DNA from: Pyropia haitanensis
Lineage: Eukaryota; Rhodophyta; Bangiophyceae; Bangiales; Bangiaceae
Length of the DNA: 64,000 nucleotides
Direction of reading: 5' to 3'
Assembly: GCA_008729055.1 (NCBI GenBank)
Contig: SDUX01000006.1
Span: 3,212,842-3,276,841, forward strand
A program made the translations under genes and the position numbers. This document shows positions 21,908 through 34,193 of the stretch, one piece after another (within the stretch, counting starts at the first letter, position 1; each line of letters starts with the position of its first letter). Below the pieces are notes generated by a model. That model was not told the origin of the DNA, ran no database searches, and saw nothing but the letters and a program-made list of their open reading frames with translations.

Positions 21908-23404
21908 TTAGTGCGGTCCCTTCCCATCGGCCTCCCCGACAGGGCACCGACGCCGAGGCGGGCGGCACTCCACCGCCGCGCCCCCCCTTACCCCCCCACC
22001 TTCCTCCCCCCCCTCATCCCCCGCCACCCCCTCCGCCCGCACCCCGCGGCGCTCCCCGTCCTCCACCACTGCCCGCACGTGGCGGAGCAGCGCGTCGTGG
22101 ACGCCCGGCACGCCCTTGTAGCCGGGAAAATAGTTGACGTCCACGACCGACAGGGCGCCCGACGCGGCGTCGGCGACCACGTCCACGCCCAGGAGGGAGA
22201 GGCGGAGCTCGGCGCAGAGGACGCGCACCAGCGCCGCGGCGGTGGGGGTGTCGAGCGGGGTCAGCGGCGCCCCGCCCACGCTGCCGCCATCGCCATCATC
22301 GTCGTCGTCGCCTTGGTCGTCGTCGTCGGCGTCGTCAGCGTCATTGGCGTCGTTGGCGCCACCACTACCGCCGACGGCGGCGCCGTTGCAGCCGTCGCCA
22401 CTGCCGCCGCCGCCGCCGCCGCTGCCGGTAGCCACCGCGGGCGGCGGCTTGGTCCGCTTCATCGCCGCCATGTCCGCTTCGTCATAGTAGCGCCAGCCGA
22501 CCCCACACGAGCCACAGCCGCCACCACGGGCGGGGCGGCCCCGGTGGCGTGCAGCCGCCACCCCCCCCGCCCGCGGGCATTGCTCATCCTCATCCTCGTC
22601 CACCTCCCCGTCCCATCCCCCCTCCCCCTCCCCTTCCCCCGGCCGCTTCCCCTCCGCCTCCCTCTCGCCCACCGGCAGGGCGCCCGCCCCAATCGACGCG
22701 CGGCACTGCACGGCGAGTGCCTTCCCCCCCACCGCGTACACCTTCCACAGCCGCCGCCCGTGGCGCGCCACCCACCGCTGCACCGCCACGTCCGCCGCGC
22801 CGGCGGGGCCGCCAAAGCGGGCGCCCACCGCGGCCGCCGCACACGCCGCGCAGCCGGCGGTGGCCATCTCATGGCTGGGCGCCGAGCCGCACGCCTCGCG
22901 CCGCTTGAGGATGAGCGGGCCCCGTCGCAGGGCCGCCACGTCCGGGGGGGGGGTGGTCGCCGCCGCCGCCGTTGCCACCGCGTCATCACCGCCGTCGCTG
23001 CCGTCGCCGCTGCCACCGTTGCCGCCACCAGAGGGGGACGACCGCCGGGCGCTCCCGCCACACGCGCCGCCCGTGTCGCCGCGCCGCCTCGTGGCTGCCG
23101 CCGCGTCAGCCGTCGCCGGCGGGTAGGCGGCAGGGGCGGCTGCCACCGCCGCCGACGGGCCACCCACCCCCAGCACCGCCGCCGCCGACGCCCACGGCAG
23201 CCGCACAAACCGGGCGCGCGTGGCGGCCGGCAGCCGCCGCAGCGCCGCGTCGACTGCCGAGGACAGGGCGAAGCGGTCGAGCAGCCGCCAAACCCCCGGT
23301 AGCGGGTCCACCACCACCCCCGCCGCGGGGGTGGCGACCCAGGCGGTGAGCGCGGCCACCCGGGCGGTGGCTGCTGCTGCTGCTTCTACTGCTGATGCTG
23401 CTGC

Positions 23405-23452
<48 letters not shown>

Positions 23453-24216
23453 TGACGCCGTCCCTTCCGCTGTCACCGCCGCCGCCGCCGTCGCCGGCCT
23501 GACCGCCACGCCCGTGCCTTCAGCGTTGGGTTTGGCATCTCGGGCGGGCGGGGAGCGCAAGGCGCCCAGTGGGGAAGCGGGCAGCGGCGCGCCCGGCGGG
23601 AAACGAGCGGGGTCGTCGTCCCCCTGCGGCCGCCCAAAGCGCGGGGATGGCGGCCGCGGCAACAGCGGCGCAGCGGCACACCCCCGCAGCCGCAGCGCCA
23701 TGTCGTCGGTCCGCTTGTGGAGCGTCGCGTCGTACCCCCCCCCCGCCCCGGCGGGCGCGCCCCCCGCCGCCGCCGCCACGCCCGGGGCGGTGGGGGCGTC
23801 CAGCCCCACCGGGACGAGGGTGATGCCGTGCGCGGGCGCCGCGGCGGCGAGGTCGCTAAAAAACGCCGCCTGCTTCTTGGCGTTGCACGTGTAGGCAACG
23901 GTCAGCGGGCGGTGGCGGGGGATGAGGGGGGGGGGGGGGGAGCGTCGCCCGCGCCGGCCACGCCCGCGGCAGCAGAAGCGACGGCGGGCGCAGCGGCGGC
24001 GGCGGCGTCGGCGGCGGGGGCGGGCGCGAGGGCGGCCGCCGCCGCCGCCGCGGCGGTGGGCGACGCCGCCGCCAACAGCCGGCCGTGGCCAGCCGCCGCC
24101 AACGGGGCCGCAGCCGCCGCGGCAGCGGGTGGGGGCAGCGGGGGGGGGAGGGATGATGGCGGCGGGGAGGGCGGAGGCGGGGGCGGGGGGGGAGACCGCC
24201 GCGCCGCCGCCGCCAT
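21908..24216 (-). CDS. ITPK1: inositol-tetrakisphosphate 1-kinase (ITPK1)-like, ATP-grasp
   Basis: ITPK1 phosphorylates inositol tris/tetrakisphosphates, feeding phytate and inositol phosphate signalling. The conserved core starts near 23915 (LTVAYTCNAKKQAAFF) and includes TLHKRTDDMALRL, VVVDPLPGVWRLLDRFALS, RGPLILKRREACGSAPSHEM, WKVYAVGGKALAVQCRAS and, near the end, LGVDVVADAASG then VVDVNYFPGYKGVPGVHDAL, matching the ATP-grasp lysine, SHEM and DINxFPGY motifs. Long Ala, Gly and Asp insertions enlarge it. The core frame is open far upstream as noise. I place the start at the ATG 24216 (MAAAARRSPPP), in a frame joined to the core if one base is missing in the G15 run at 23926-23940; this start is uncertain. 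The tail after LLRHVRAVVEDGERRG is unconserved, with TAA at 21908. Confidence 0.8.
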
Positions 24217-24671
24217 GGAGAAACGGGTCGGCCCAGAGGGCCGGCGGCGGCGGACGCGGGTAGGAGGGGCGGCGTGGGGGGGGGGGGGGGGAGGGAGGGG
24301 GGGAGCGGGGAGGGCGACCGCGCCCGCCGCACCCGCCGCCAACGGGGCCGGCCGGGGCGGGAGCGGCGGCCGCCCGCCGCGGGACGCGCCTCGGCGCCAC
24401 CAGCCGCCGGGGACAGCAGACGGCAGGGCGGGTCACGCAGCGGGCGCGTCCAGAGGAACGCGGGGGGGGGAGACGACGGCGGGACGGGGGGACGGCGGCA
24501 CGCGTCTGGCGGTGCAGCGCCCCGCCCCGAGGCGGCGGCCGTACAGGCGCGGCGGCCGTGCGCGCGGCGCGGGCGGAACCGCGACCGCCGCGGCGCGGCC
24601 GCGCCGCCGCGCGGCTGGCCACCCCCCCCCCACCTACCGCGCGCGTGCGGAGGAGGGAGGCGCGGGGCGGG

Positions 24672-24703
<32 letters not shown>

Positions 24704-25420
24704 GGGGGGGTGCTCCCCTGACAGACAGACGAGTGACGGGCGGCGATCCGGGAGGCTGGGCAGCGGCACCGCCGATGGGATTCGACGCGCAGAGGGGGGG
24801 GGGGGGTGTGCCGACGGCGTCTGCTGGGAGGGGTGCCGCCACCCTGGCCAATGGGCGGCTGCCAGCGGCGCCATCGGGCACGCGCAGCCACGCGGCAGGG
24901 CGACGACACTGACCGACGACTCAAAAGGCCCTTCCAAAGTCACAATATTGCTCTTGTAGTTATATCACCATTCGTATGGACTAGCACAAAATTATTTGTC
25001 AATACAAGATGGATCGTGAGAAGCGTTCCACTCATCCATTGCTGGCGCGTGCACAGCAGACCCACTTGCACGCGCGTCGCGTGTGGCAGCCCCGCGTCTT
25101 GCTGGCGGCCGCCCGCTGCCTCCCTCCCTCCCGCTCCCCGCTGTCGCGGCGTGTGCAAAGGCGCTTCGCGGGCGGCGTGTCGCGCTGCCGGCGGAATGGG
25201 CGTGACGGGCAGCGGCGCGGCCGCGGCGCAGCCACCCGCAGGGACACCGATTGGCGGGCTGTGCCGGCGTCGCCGCCCGCCCGCCCGCTCTTGTGCGCCC
25301 GCGGCGGCCGGCTCCGCGGCTGGCCGCGACCCCCCCCCCGCCCCCCCGTCCGCACCCGCGGGCGGCTCCCCCTCCCTCCTCCCCCACCACCCCTTCCGCC
25401 GCCCTCCCTTGGCCGGCACG
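24217..25420. other. divergent intergenic region between ITPK1-like and TMCO4-like genes
   Basis: An AT-rich patch at about 24915-25020 sits between two genes that point apart and could hold promoter elements. The rest is GC-rich, with a G run of over 30 bases near 24672-24701. No gene is seen. Confidence 0.45.
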
Positions 25421-25424
25421 ATGC

Positions 25425-25455
<31 letters not shown>

Positions 25456-26402
25456 GCCGCCGTCGTCGTCGTCGTTGCCGGCGGCGGTGGCGCGGCCGGC
25501 GTCCCCCCCGCCCCCCTCGGCAGAGGTAGCGTGGCTGTTTGCGACGCTCCTCGCCGCCCACGCGGCGTGCCTCGACGACGCCGACGGCTGGCGGGAGCCC
25601 TTCCTCCGCCGCGCCGGCACCGCCCTGTGCCTCCGCCCCGCCGCCGTCGACGCGCTCGTCGCGCAGGCGGCCATGGCCGACGCGGCGCTCGGCGACGCGG
25701 CCGCCGCGTCGCTGCTGGACGTGACGACGCGGGGGGGGGGCAGTAATGGTGACGACGGTGACGCCGGTGACGGCGGCGGTGGCGGTGACGGCGACGGCGA
25801 CGGCGACGGTGACGGCGGCGACAACGGCAAGGCCGGCGGCGCCAACCGCCTCCCCGTCCTAGACGTGGCGGCGCTCCTCTACACGGTCATCCACGCCGAG
25901 CTCCCCACCGCCATCTACGACGCACGCGTCCGCGCGGCGGCCGCCCGCACCGCCGGCGCCCTCGGCGCGCCCGCGGCGGTCGCCGCCGCCGAGGCGCGCC
26001 TCGCGGCGGTGGCGGCGGGGACCCCCCCCCCCCCAACGCCGGCGCTGCCCACGGCGGCCGCCGCCGACGCGGCCGCCCGCGCGCGGTCGACGGCGACCCG
26101 CCGCGGCTGGGCGATTGGCGCGACGGCCGCGGCGAGTGGCCTCGCGCTGGGCCTGTCGGGTGGCCTCCTCGCGCCCGTGCTGGTCCCGGCCGTCGCGGCG
26201 GTGGCGGGGGGGGGGCGGCGGGGGTGGTCGGCGCGGGGGGGGGGTGCTGCTGGGGGGGGCGTTTGCCGCGGGGGGGGCCACCGTGGGGGGGGGGGCCATG
26301 ATGCGCCGCACGCAGGGGGTGGGGGCGGTCAGCCTCGAGGCGGTGCGCCCGCCGCTGGCGGCGGAGGCGGCCGCCCCCGCGGAGGGGGAGGGGGGGGGGG
26401 GG

Positions 26403-26434
<32 letters not shown>

Positions 26435-27573
26435 GGCGACCGCCCCCGCCGCACCCGCCGCGCCTGCTGCGGCTGGCGGCGGCGCCGCCCCCGCCCGTGC
26501 GTCGGCGGCCGGCGGGGACGCACCCCCCCCCCCACCCCCCCCCACGCCTGGGGTGCACGTGGTGCTGGCCGTCGCGGGCCTCCTCCCCCCTCCCACCCCC
26601 GCGGACAAGGGGTGCCCCGACGGCGTCCCCGCGGGCGCGTTTGCGTCCCAGTTCACCGCCCTCGCGGCGGCGGCCCCCCCCGGCACGACCGTCGTTGCGC
26701 TGCGGTGGGAGCCCGCCCTCCTCCGCCGCCTCTCCACCGCCATGCACGCGCTCGTCGGCGGCTTTGCTGTCTCCACCGCCGCCAAGGCGGCGGCGGGGGC
26801 GGTCGTACCGGCGCTGGCGGCGGCGCTCGCGCTGCCGCTGTCGGTCGTGGCGGGCGTCAAGGGCGTCGTGGACAACGCGTGGGGCACCGCCGCCGCCCGC
26901 GCCGAGGCGCTCGGCGGCGTCCTGGCCGACGCGCTCGAGGCGGGCACCCTCGTCGGCCGCGTGCCGGTGACGCTCGTCGGGTATGGGGTGGGTGGCACGG
27001 CGGTGGTGGAGGCGGTGCGGCAGCTGGGGCGGCGGGGGGTGGGCGGCCGCGTCGCGGGGCTGGTCGTGATGGGCGCGCCGTGCTCCACCCACGCCGTCCG
27101 GTCGGCGGCGCGGGCGCTGGGCTGGGCCACCGACCGGGACGGCGTGGACGACGAGCCGCCGCCGCCGCCGCCGCCGCCGCCACCGACCGGCGCGGACCGG
27201 CGCGACGGCGGCAGCCGTGGCCGTAGCAGCGGCAGTGGCAGCGTGGCCGTCACCGCAACGGCAGCGGCGGCGACGGCGGCGGCGGCGGCGACGGCGGGCG
27301 CGTCGCCGCCGCGGGGCGGTGCGGGCGGCGCCCCCCCCCCCCCCCACCGGCGGCCGACGGCCGCGTCGGCCCCGTCATCAACGCGTCGTGGGCGGCCGAC
27401 TGGTACCTGCAGGCCGCCCACGGGCTGGGCGGCCTCGAGTGGCGCGTCGCGGGCGTCGCGGGCGTCCGCGGGGTGACCAACGTGGACGCGGCGCGGCACG
27501 GGGTGGGGAGCCACCCGGCGTACCGCACGGTGGCGGGGCGGCTCGCCGCGGCGGCGCTGTATGGGGAGGCGCC

Positions 27574-27605
<32 letters not shown>

Positions 27606-27697
27606 CCACGCGTGGGATGGAGGGGGGGGGGGGGGGGGGAGGGGAGGGGGGCGCCCGCGGCGGTGGACCGCCTATCTATTCAGGAGGGGGTGGGTAA
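25421..27697 (+). CDS. TMCO4: TMCO4/DUF726 family alpha/beta-hydrolase-fold membrane protein (frame broken at G/C runs)
   Basis: DUF726 proteins (human TMCO4, yeast YFD4-type) join membrane-associated helices to an alpha/beta-hydrolase-like fold; their substrate is not known. The ATG at 25421 starts MPPPLPPPP. Conserved pieces: EVAWLFATLLAAHAACLDD; the glycine-rich helix RRGWAIGATAAASGLALG then LSGGLLAPVLVPAVAAV; MMRRTQGVGAVSLEAVRP; HVVLAVAGLL; VVALRWEPALLRRLS; VVAGVKGVVDNAWGTAAARA; PVTLVGYGVGGTAVVEAV; LVVMGAPCSTH; and GPVINASWAADWYLQAAHG to VTNVDAARHGVGSHPAYRT. These sit in three frames, changing in G/C runs at about 26205-26275 and 27335-27348, consistent with missing bases. The nucleophile elbow reads GYGVG, with Gly where the family has Ser. 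The stop at 27697 is provisional because G runs precede it. Confidence 0.8.
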
Positions 27698-28729
27698 GGG
27701 GGAGGGGGAGGGGGGGCTGGGGGGGGCGCGCGGCCCGCCGCCGCCGCCGCCGCCGCCCCCGACGCGGCCGCCGCCGCGGCCGCCGCGGCCGCCGCGGCCG
27801 CCGCGCCCCCCCCGCCCACGACGGCGGCGGCGGACGGCCAGTAGGGCCGCCCGCGCCGTCGGCGGCGACACTTGCAATCACGGCGGCGGTGGCGGCCGCC
27901 GCCGCCGCCGCCGCCACCGCCACCCCGCCCCGCCGGCCGCGCCCGCGTTGCCCGCCGCCGCCCGTCGCCGCGCCGACCGCCGCGGCGGTCGGCGCGTCCG
28001 CGCCCACCACCCGCGGCGCGGCGCGCGGCGGTCACGCCCCGCCGCGCGCCGCGCGCCGCTGGCGGCGGCGGCGGCGGTGGTTTGCGCCCGACGGGCGCCC
28101 GCCCGCCCGCCCGCCCGCCCACCCGCCCACCCGCCCGCCCGCCTGCCGGGGACAGACGGCCGTTGCCGCCGCCGGCGTCGTCCCGCCGGCGGTGCCGCGT
28201 CACGGTCGCGTACGCCCCCCCGTCCGCCGACGCTCCCGCGTCGCCAGCCGTGTCGCACCGGTGTGACGGTGGCGGTGGTGGCGGCGGCGGTGGTGGCGGC
28301 GGCAACATCCGCCGCCTGCGCTCGCCTGTGGGCCCCTCTCCCCCGCAGGGGGACACCCCAGACAAAAGAGACGGGATACATACTGGAGGACAGGGCAGGT
28401 CGAGGTGCAAGCGGTTGTGGCGTAGACTGTGGGGCCCAGCCGCGCGAGATCCCCCCCGCGCGTCCATCTCTCTTTGCGCGCGGTAATCATCCAGGCGGGC
28501 CGTGGAAGCACCCGCCGACATCCCCCCCCCCCCCACCGTCCGTCCCGCCCCCGGTGCCCGTCACTGCAGCGGTCGGGCACTCCGCCGCCGGCGCTACCCC
28601 CCCCCCCCCCCCCTCCTTCCCACCGCCCCCCACGTGCGCTCCACCTTTTCCCCCCAACCCCCCCCCCCCCCCCCTCCCTGCCACCGCCGCACCCCTCCCC
28701 CCCCCCCGTCGTGCGCCCTCCTCCCCGCC
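27698..28729. other. low-complexity intergenic region before the alpha/beta hydrolase
   Basis: Contains CCGCCGCGG repeats at about 27770-27810 and a CCCG/CCCA tetranucleotide tract at about 28098-28143. A slightly AT-richer patch at 28350-28410 may be promoter-associated. No gene seen. Confidence 0.5.
28098..28143. repeat. CCCG tetranucleotide tract
   Basis: Roughly eleven four-base CCCG/CCCA units in a row, between two genes. Confidence 0.75.
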
Positions 28730-28787
28730 ATGGCGTTTGTCGCCGCGCTCCCGCCGCCGCCGCCGCGGCCGCCCGCCAGCGTCTGCC

Positions 28788-28827
<40 letters not shown>

Positions 28828-29747
28828 GCGGCCGCCCCCTACCTTGCGGTTGCGGCGGGTGCCGCCGCGGGCGGCGGCGGTGGGGCGCGTGGCGGGACCG
28901 CCCCCCCCCCCACCCCCCCCCTCTGGCGGCCGACCAGCCGGCGACCCCCCCCCCCCCCCCCCCATGACCGCCACCCCCCCCGTCAACGTATTCCACCCCC
29001 CCCTCTCCGCCGCCGCGGCGGCGGCGACCGCCCCCCCCACCCCCCGCCCCGTCGTCATCCTCCCCGGCTACGGCGCGCCCGCGTCTGACTATGCCGGCAT
29101 GGCCGCGGCGCTGCGGTCGCTCCTCCCCGCCACCACCCCCGTGTCGGTCGTGCCCGTCACACGCGGCACGTGGGCGGCGACGCTCGGCGGGCGGCCCGTC
29201 ACGCCGGTGCTGGCGCTCGTCGACGCGGCGATCGACGCGGCCGCCGCGGCGAGTGCGGACGGGCGGGTGAACCTGGTCGGCCACTCGGCGGGGGGGTGGG
29301 TGGCGCGCATCTGGATGGCCGCGGGCGGCGCCACCGCCACCCCCACCGCCACCCCCACCGCCACCGCCACCGCCACCGCCACCGCCACCGCCGCCAGTGG
29401 TTTGGCGGCGGCGGCGGCGGCAGCGGCGGACGCTGCCGGTGCGGCCACGGTCCCCACCGGCGGGGTGGCCCTGTACGACGGCCGCGGGTGGGGCGGCGGC
29501 CGCCGCGGCGGCGCCGCGTCGGCGGTCGCGGCGCTGATCACGCTCGGCACGCCCCACGCGTCGGCAGAGTGGGTGACGGCGGCCAACATGGGGTGGGTCA
29601 ACGCCGCCGCGCCGGGCGCCGCCCTCCCCACCGTTGCGTACACGTGCGTGTGTGGGAGTGGCGTCGTCGTTGGTGGTGGCGGGGGGGGGGGGGGGGGCGG
29701 GGGGGAGGGGGGCCCCGCCGCCGCCACCGCCGCCACCGCCACCGCCA

Positions 29748-29792
<45 letters not shown>

Positions 29793-30065
29793 TCGTCACC
29801 GCCGCCGCCGCCGCCGCGGCTGCCGAGTGGCGGCGGTGGCGGCGGGAGTGGCTTGCCAAGGTGAGCTACGAGCTCACCGCGGGGCGGCCCGTCGGGCCGG
29901 GGGGGGGGGGGGGGTGGGCGACGGCATCGTGCCGCTCGAGGTGGCGGGGCTCGCCGGCGCGCGCAACGTGGTGCTCGACGGGGTGGTGCACTCGCCGCGG
30001 GGGGGCGGGACACCTGGTACGGGGGGGACGCGGCGGTGCGCTACTGGGTGCGGTTTCTCGTGTGA
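28730..30065 (+). CDS. alpha/beta hydrolase (lipase/esterase-like), plastid-targeted (two frame breaks)
   Basis: A serine-hydrolase-fold protein resembling plant and cyanobacterial plastid alpha/beta hydrolases; substrate unknown, an acyl ester is likely. The ATG at 28730 gives MAFVAALPPPP, an Ala/Arg/Pro leader with early Phe like the other plastid proteins here. Motifs: PVVILPGYGAPASDYAG (oxyanion loop), VNLVGHSAGGWVARIW (GxSxG nucleophile), ALITLGTPHASAEWV, LAKVSYELTAGRPVG, then GDGIVPLEVAGLAGARNVVL with the likely acid and DGVVHSPRG with the likely histidine, and the ending YWVRFLV. The last part lies in two successive shifted frames, at G runs near 29899-29913 and 30000-30006, each consistent with one missing base. 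A Thr/Ala repeat and an Ala-Gly repeat are inserted at about 29330-29400 and 29755-29800. Confidence 0.75.
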
Positions 30066-30544
30066 GAGAGAGAGGAGGGGGGGGGAGGGAGGGAGGGGGG
30101 GGCGAGGGGCTGGGGCGGCATGTTCCCTACCTGCGGACGTGGGGGTGCGGGGGGAAGGGAGGGCCACGCGTTCCATCGTGCCCGCCATGTACGTTTTTCG
30201 TTGATGGTACGTTTGTTCTTTGCTCCTACCCCCGCTGCCCGTGCTGTGGCCATCACGGGCGCGCGGGGTAACGCCGCCACGCCGCCCGCGCGCCGCCCGT
30301 AGACCGTCCGGGCGCGTTGGGGGTGGGCGCACCGCCGCGCGTCGGCGCGCGCCGGCGGGACCCGCGCGCCCCCTCGGGCGGGGTGCCCCCCCCTCGGCCG
30401 CCCCCCCACCGTGCGCGCCGACCGCAACGCGGTCGGCTCCCTCTAGCCCGCCGCGCCGACCGGCAGCGGTGGCGCCCCGCACGGCGGCGGCGGCGGCACC
30501 CGCGGCGGCGGCGCGGCGCGTCCATCGGGGGCGTGGCTAGCCCG
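30066..30544. other. convergent 3' region
   Basis: Separates the hydrolase stop from the DAG-lipase-like stop on the other strand. A lower-GC patch lies at 30150-30230. No gene seen. Confidence 0.45.
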
Positions 30545-31791
30545 TCACCCCCCCCCCGACCCCCCCCCGGGCGCCCCTCCGGCCGCGCCTTCCCCCCCCC
30601 CCCCCCCGGCGGCGCGGTGGCGGCGGCGGCGTCGTCGCCCGCCGCGGCGACGGCGTCAAAGTAGGCGCCCAGGCCGAGGCTGTCGAGCGCCGCCTCGTAC
30701 GCGCTGGGCAGGTGCGACGCCCACAGCGTGGGCGTCACGAGGATCCGCTCCAGCGCCGCGCCGTCGCCACGGACGAGCACCGCCCGGTACCGCCGCCGCT
30801 GCCGCCGCTGCCGCCGCGCCGCGCCGCCGCCGTCGCCACCGCCGTCCCCGGCGGCGGCGGCGCCGCCGTCTGCGCCCACGTCGACGCCGTTGCCGTTGCC
30901 ACCACCCTCACCCCCACCTCCACCCTTTGCCGTACCCGCCGCCGCGGCGGCGTCGTCCGCGTCGTCGGTGGCGCCGCCCCAGCCGGTGGCCACCGCGTCA
31001 CTGCCACGGCGGCTGGGCGGCCGTGGCGCCGCGGCCGGCGCCGCCGCTGGGGTGGGGATGAGCCATAGGATGCGGCCGACCACGTACAGGCGGTCCACGC
31101 GGCCGACGCGGAGGCGGAGGGAGCCAGACGCGGTGGGCGCGCCGGGGGGGGGGGGGGTACCGCCGACGCCCGCGCGGCGGCAACGTCCCTATTGTCCTTG
31201 CCGCCGGGCGCACCGTTGCCACCGGCGCCACCACCGGGTGTGGCGGCGGCCGCGGTGGCGGCGGCGGCGGGGGCGGCGGCGACGGCGACGCCGTCACCCG
31301 ACGCGGCCGCGACGCCGCCCCCATGAACGGCGACATTGGTGAGGGCGGTGGCGTCGGCCGGTGCGGCGGCGCTGCCGCCGGTGGCCCCGTCGGCCGCCGC
31401 CGCCGCCGCCGCCGCCGCCGCGGGCCGCCCACCACCGCCTGTGGCGGCGGCGGGCCCCCCCCGCGGCACGCCCCCCCCACCCGCCAGCCGCGGGTCCCAC
31501 CGCAGGTCGGGCGCGCTCGCCGCGGCCGACCGCCGTGGCCGCGGCGCGCGGACGGGCGGCCGCTTGGGCGGGCGGCCGCCGCCCGAAACCGGCGGCCGCC
31601 CGCCGCTGCCGCCGCCGCCGCCGGCACCGGCGCCGGCACCCGCACCCGCACCGGCACCAGCACCGGCACTGGCACTGGCACTGGCACTGGCACCACCCCC
31701 GTCACGGACACCGTGGCCGACGACGCGGGCGTCCCCGCCGCGGGGGCCTACCGGCAGCGCGGCGCAGGTCACCCCCGCGGGCGGACGGCGG

Positions 31792-31822
<31 letters not shown>

Positions 31823-34155
31823 CATCCCCGCCGTCGCCGCTGTCCCCGTCGCTGTCACTGTCGGCGGCGAGGGCGGCGAGCAGCCGCTCCTCCCACACCG
31901 CCAGCGGGTCACGCGCCGGTGGCACGCCATCCCGGCCGCCCCCGTCGTCCCCACCGCTGCCGTCGCCATTGTCGTCCGTGTCAGAGGAGCCGCCGTCGCT
32001 GTCGTCTCGGCGAGCAACGCCGTCGGCGGCGGCACCCCGCTGCACCGGTGGCACCGGGACCGGGACGCCGCCAGCACGGGCGGTGGTGGGAGCGCCAGGC
32101 GAGGCGGCGGGCACCCCCTGCCCGGCTCCGCCTTCCTCCACATCGGCAGGCGGTGCCGGCCGTTCCTCCCCCGCCCAGGGTCCTGCGAGTGGCCCCAGGA
32201 AGCGCGCCCACCAGGGGCGTGCCCCCCCCCCCCCCCTCCCCCCCCGGGTGTCGGCGTGCCGCGTGTCGCCCTTCCCACTCTCGCCACCCCCGCCGTCGCG
32301 GCCCGTGTCTCCATTGCCCCCCGCCGTGTCACGGTGGTCCGGCTCTTTGGTATCCCCCCCGCGCTGGGACAGCGTCCGCAGCAGCGCCCGCGCAGACCAC
32401 ACGCTCAGCCGCGGGATGAGGTCATCGTCGTGGACGACGGCCGTGACGGCGGCGGCCCACGCCGGGTCCACCGCGGACAGGGGTCCAAACGTGGGCGGCG
32501 GCGCGAGCGCGTAGCCGTGAACGGGAAAGGTCAGCAGCCGAGGCGGCGGTGGCGGCGGTGGCGGCGGCGGCGGCGGCGGTGGCGGCGTCGCCGTCGTCGT
32601 CGCCGCCGTCGTTGACGACCATGGCACGCCGGCGGGCGGGGCCGCCGCCGCCGCCGCGGTGGCGGCGGCGGCCGCTGCCGGCGGCGGCACGTAAAACAGG
32701 GCCGACACCACCCCCGGCGCGGGAAACGGCACGCCGTCAATGGTGGTGGCGGCGGCGGTGGTGGCGGCGGCGGCGGCGTCGCCCGCGGCGGTCGCGGCGG
32801 CCGCCGCCTGGGCGGCGAGGAGGAGCTTGACGAGCAGCGACGTGGTGCCGCCGCCCATGCTGTGGCCCGTCACGACCACCCCCCACGGCTCTTCCGGCTC
32901 GGCGGCGGCGGCCGCACCGGCCGCCGACGCCGACGCCGCCGCCGCGGCGGCGGCGGCGGCGGCGGCAGCGGCGGAAGCCACCGCGCGCTCGCGCAGCGCG
33001 GCGGTGAGCACCGGCCAGACAATGTCAAAGACGCCGAGCGCGGCGTCGGCCATCCCCCGGTGCGCCCAGCCACCAAAGAACCGCACGTCGTCGGCGGTCA
33101 TGTCGAGCACCGCGTCCGCGACGGACCAGGTGCCGCGGATGGCAACGACCAGCACCCGCCGCTCCTCGTCGACAGCGACAAAGAAGCGGGGGAGCACGAC
33201 GGGGCGGGTGCCGCCGTGGACGGTGGGGGGGGGGGGAGGGGGCCCACGGGGGGGGCCTCCAGGAGGAGGGGGGGGGGGGGGGGGTCGCCCCGCCCCCGGC
33301 AGCAGCCGCCGCCGGCAGGGGGGGAGACGCCGCGCCCGCCGGCGCGTGCGCGGCGCCGCGGCTGCCCGCCGCGGCGGCGGCGGTGGCGGCCAGCAGGCCA
33401 TCGTCCGAGGCGCCCGCGGCGGGCGCGGCGCGCCCCACCGACTCGGTCGAGCGGGCGGGCGTGGCGCCGCCGCCGCCGCCGCCGCCGCCCACCGACGCGG
33501 CCGACGCGCCCGCCGTGGCGTCGGCGTCGCCGTCACCGTCGAGGTAGGCGTAGAGGACCGCCGCGCCCGTGGCGCCGGTCTTGGCCGCCACCACCTCGAG
33601 CGCGCTCATGCCGCGGGGCGCCCAGCTGGCGGCGCGCGGCCGCTCCCCACCGCCACCCCCACCATTACCGCCGCCGCCCCCCCCGCCGCCGCCGCCGCCG
33701 CCGCCGCCACCGTCCAGGCCGGCGCCGCCCAGCAGCCGCAGCAGCAGCCACCCATACGACGCCGTCGCGTAGCGCGCATAGTACACCGCGCTGGCCAGGC
33801 GGTGGAGGCGGTCCGCGGCGGCACCCCCCCCCCCCCCCCCCCGTCCCCCCCCCCGCCTCCCCCCGCCGCCGCCCTCCCGCGCGTCGGCCGCGTCGGCCGC
33901 GTCGGTCGCGGCGGCCGCGGCGGCGCGCGCCGCGACGAGGCGTGCCGCGTCGGCGCGGGCGGCGGCGGCGACCCCCCCCGAGAGCCCCCACCACCCCCCT
34001 AGTGGCGCCGGGTGCCCTTCCACGAGGCTCGCCAGCAGCACCCGCGACGCGCCCAGCACCGCCGCCACGCCGCGCACGCCCCGCGCGCGCGCGCGCACCG
34101 CCGCGGCGCCGCCGCCGGCACGGCGGCGGCTGGCACCACGGCGGCGGTGGCGGCC

Positions 34156-34193
<38 letters not shown>

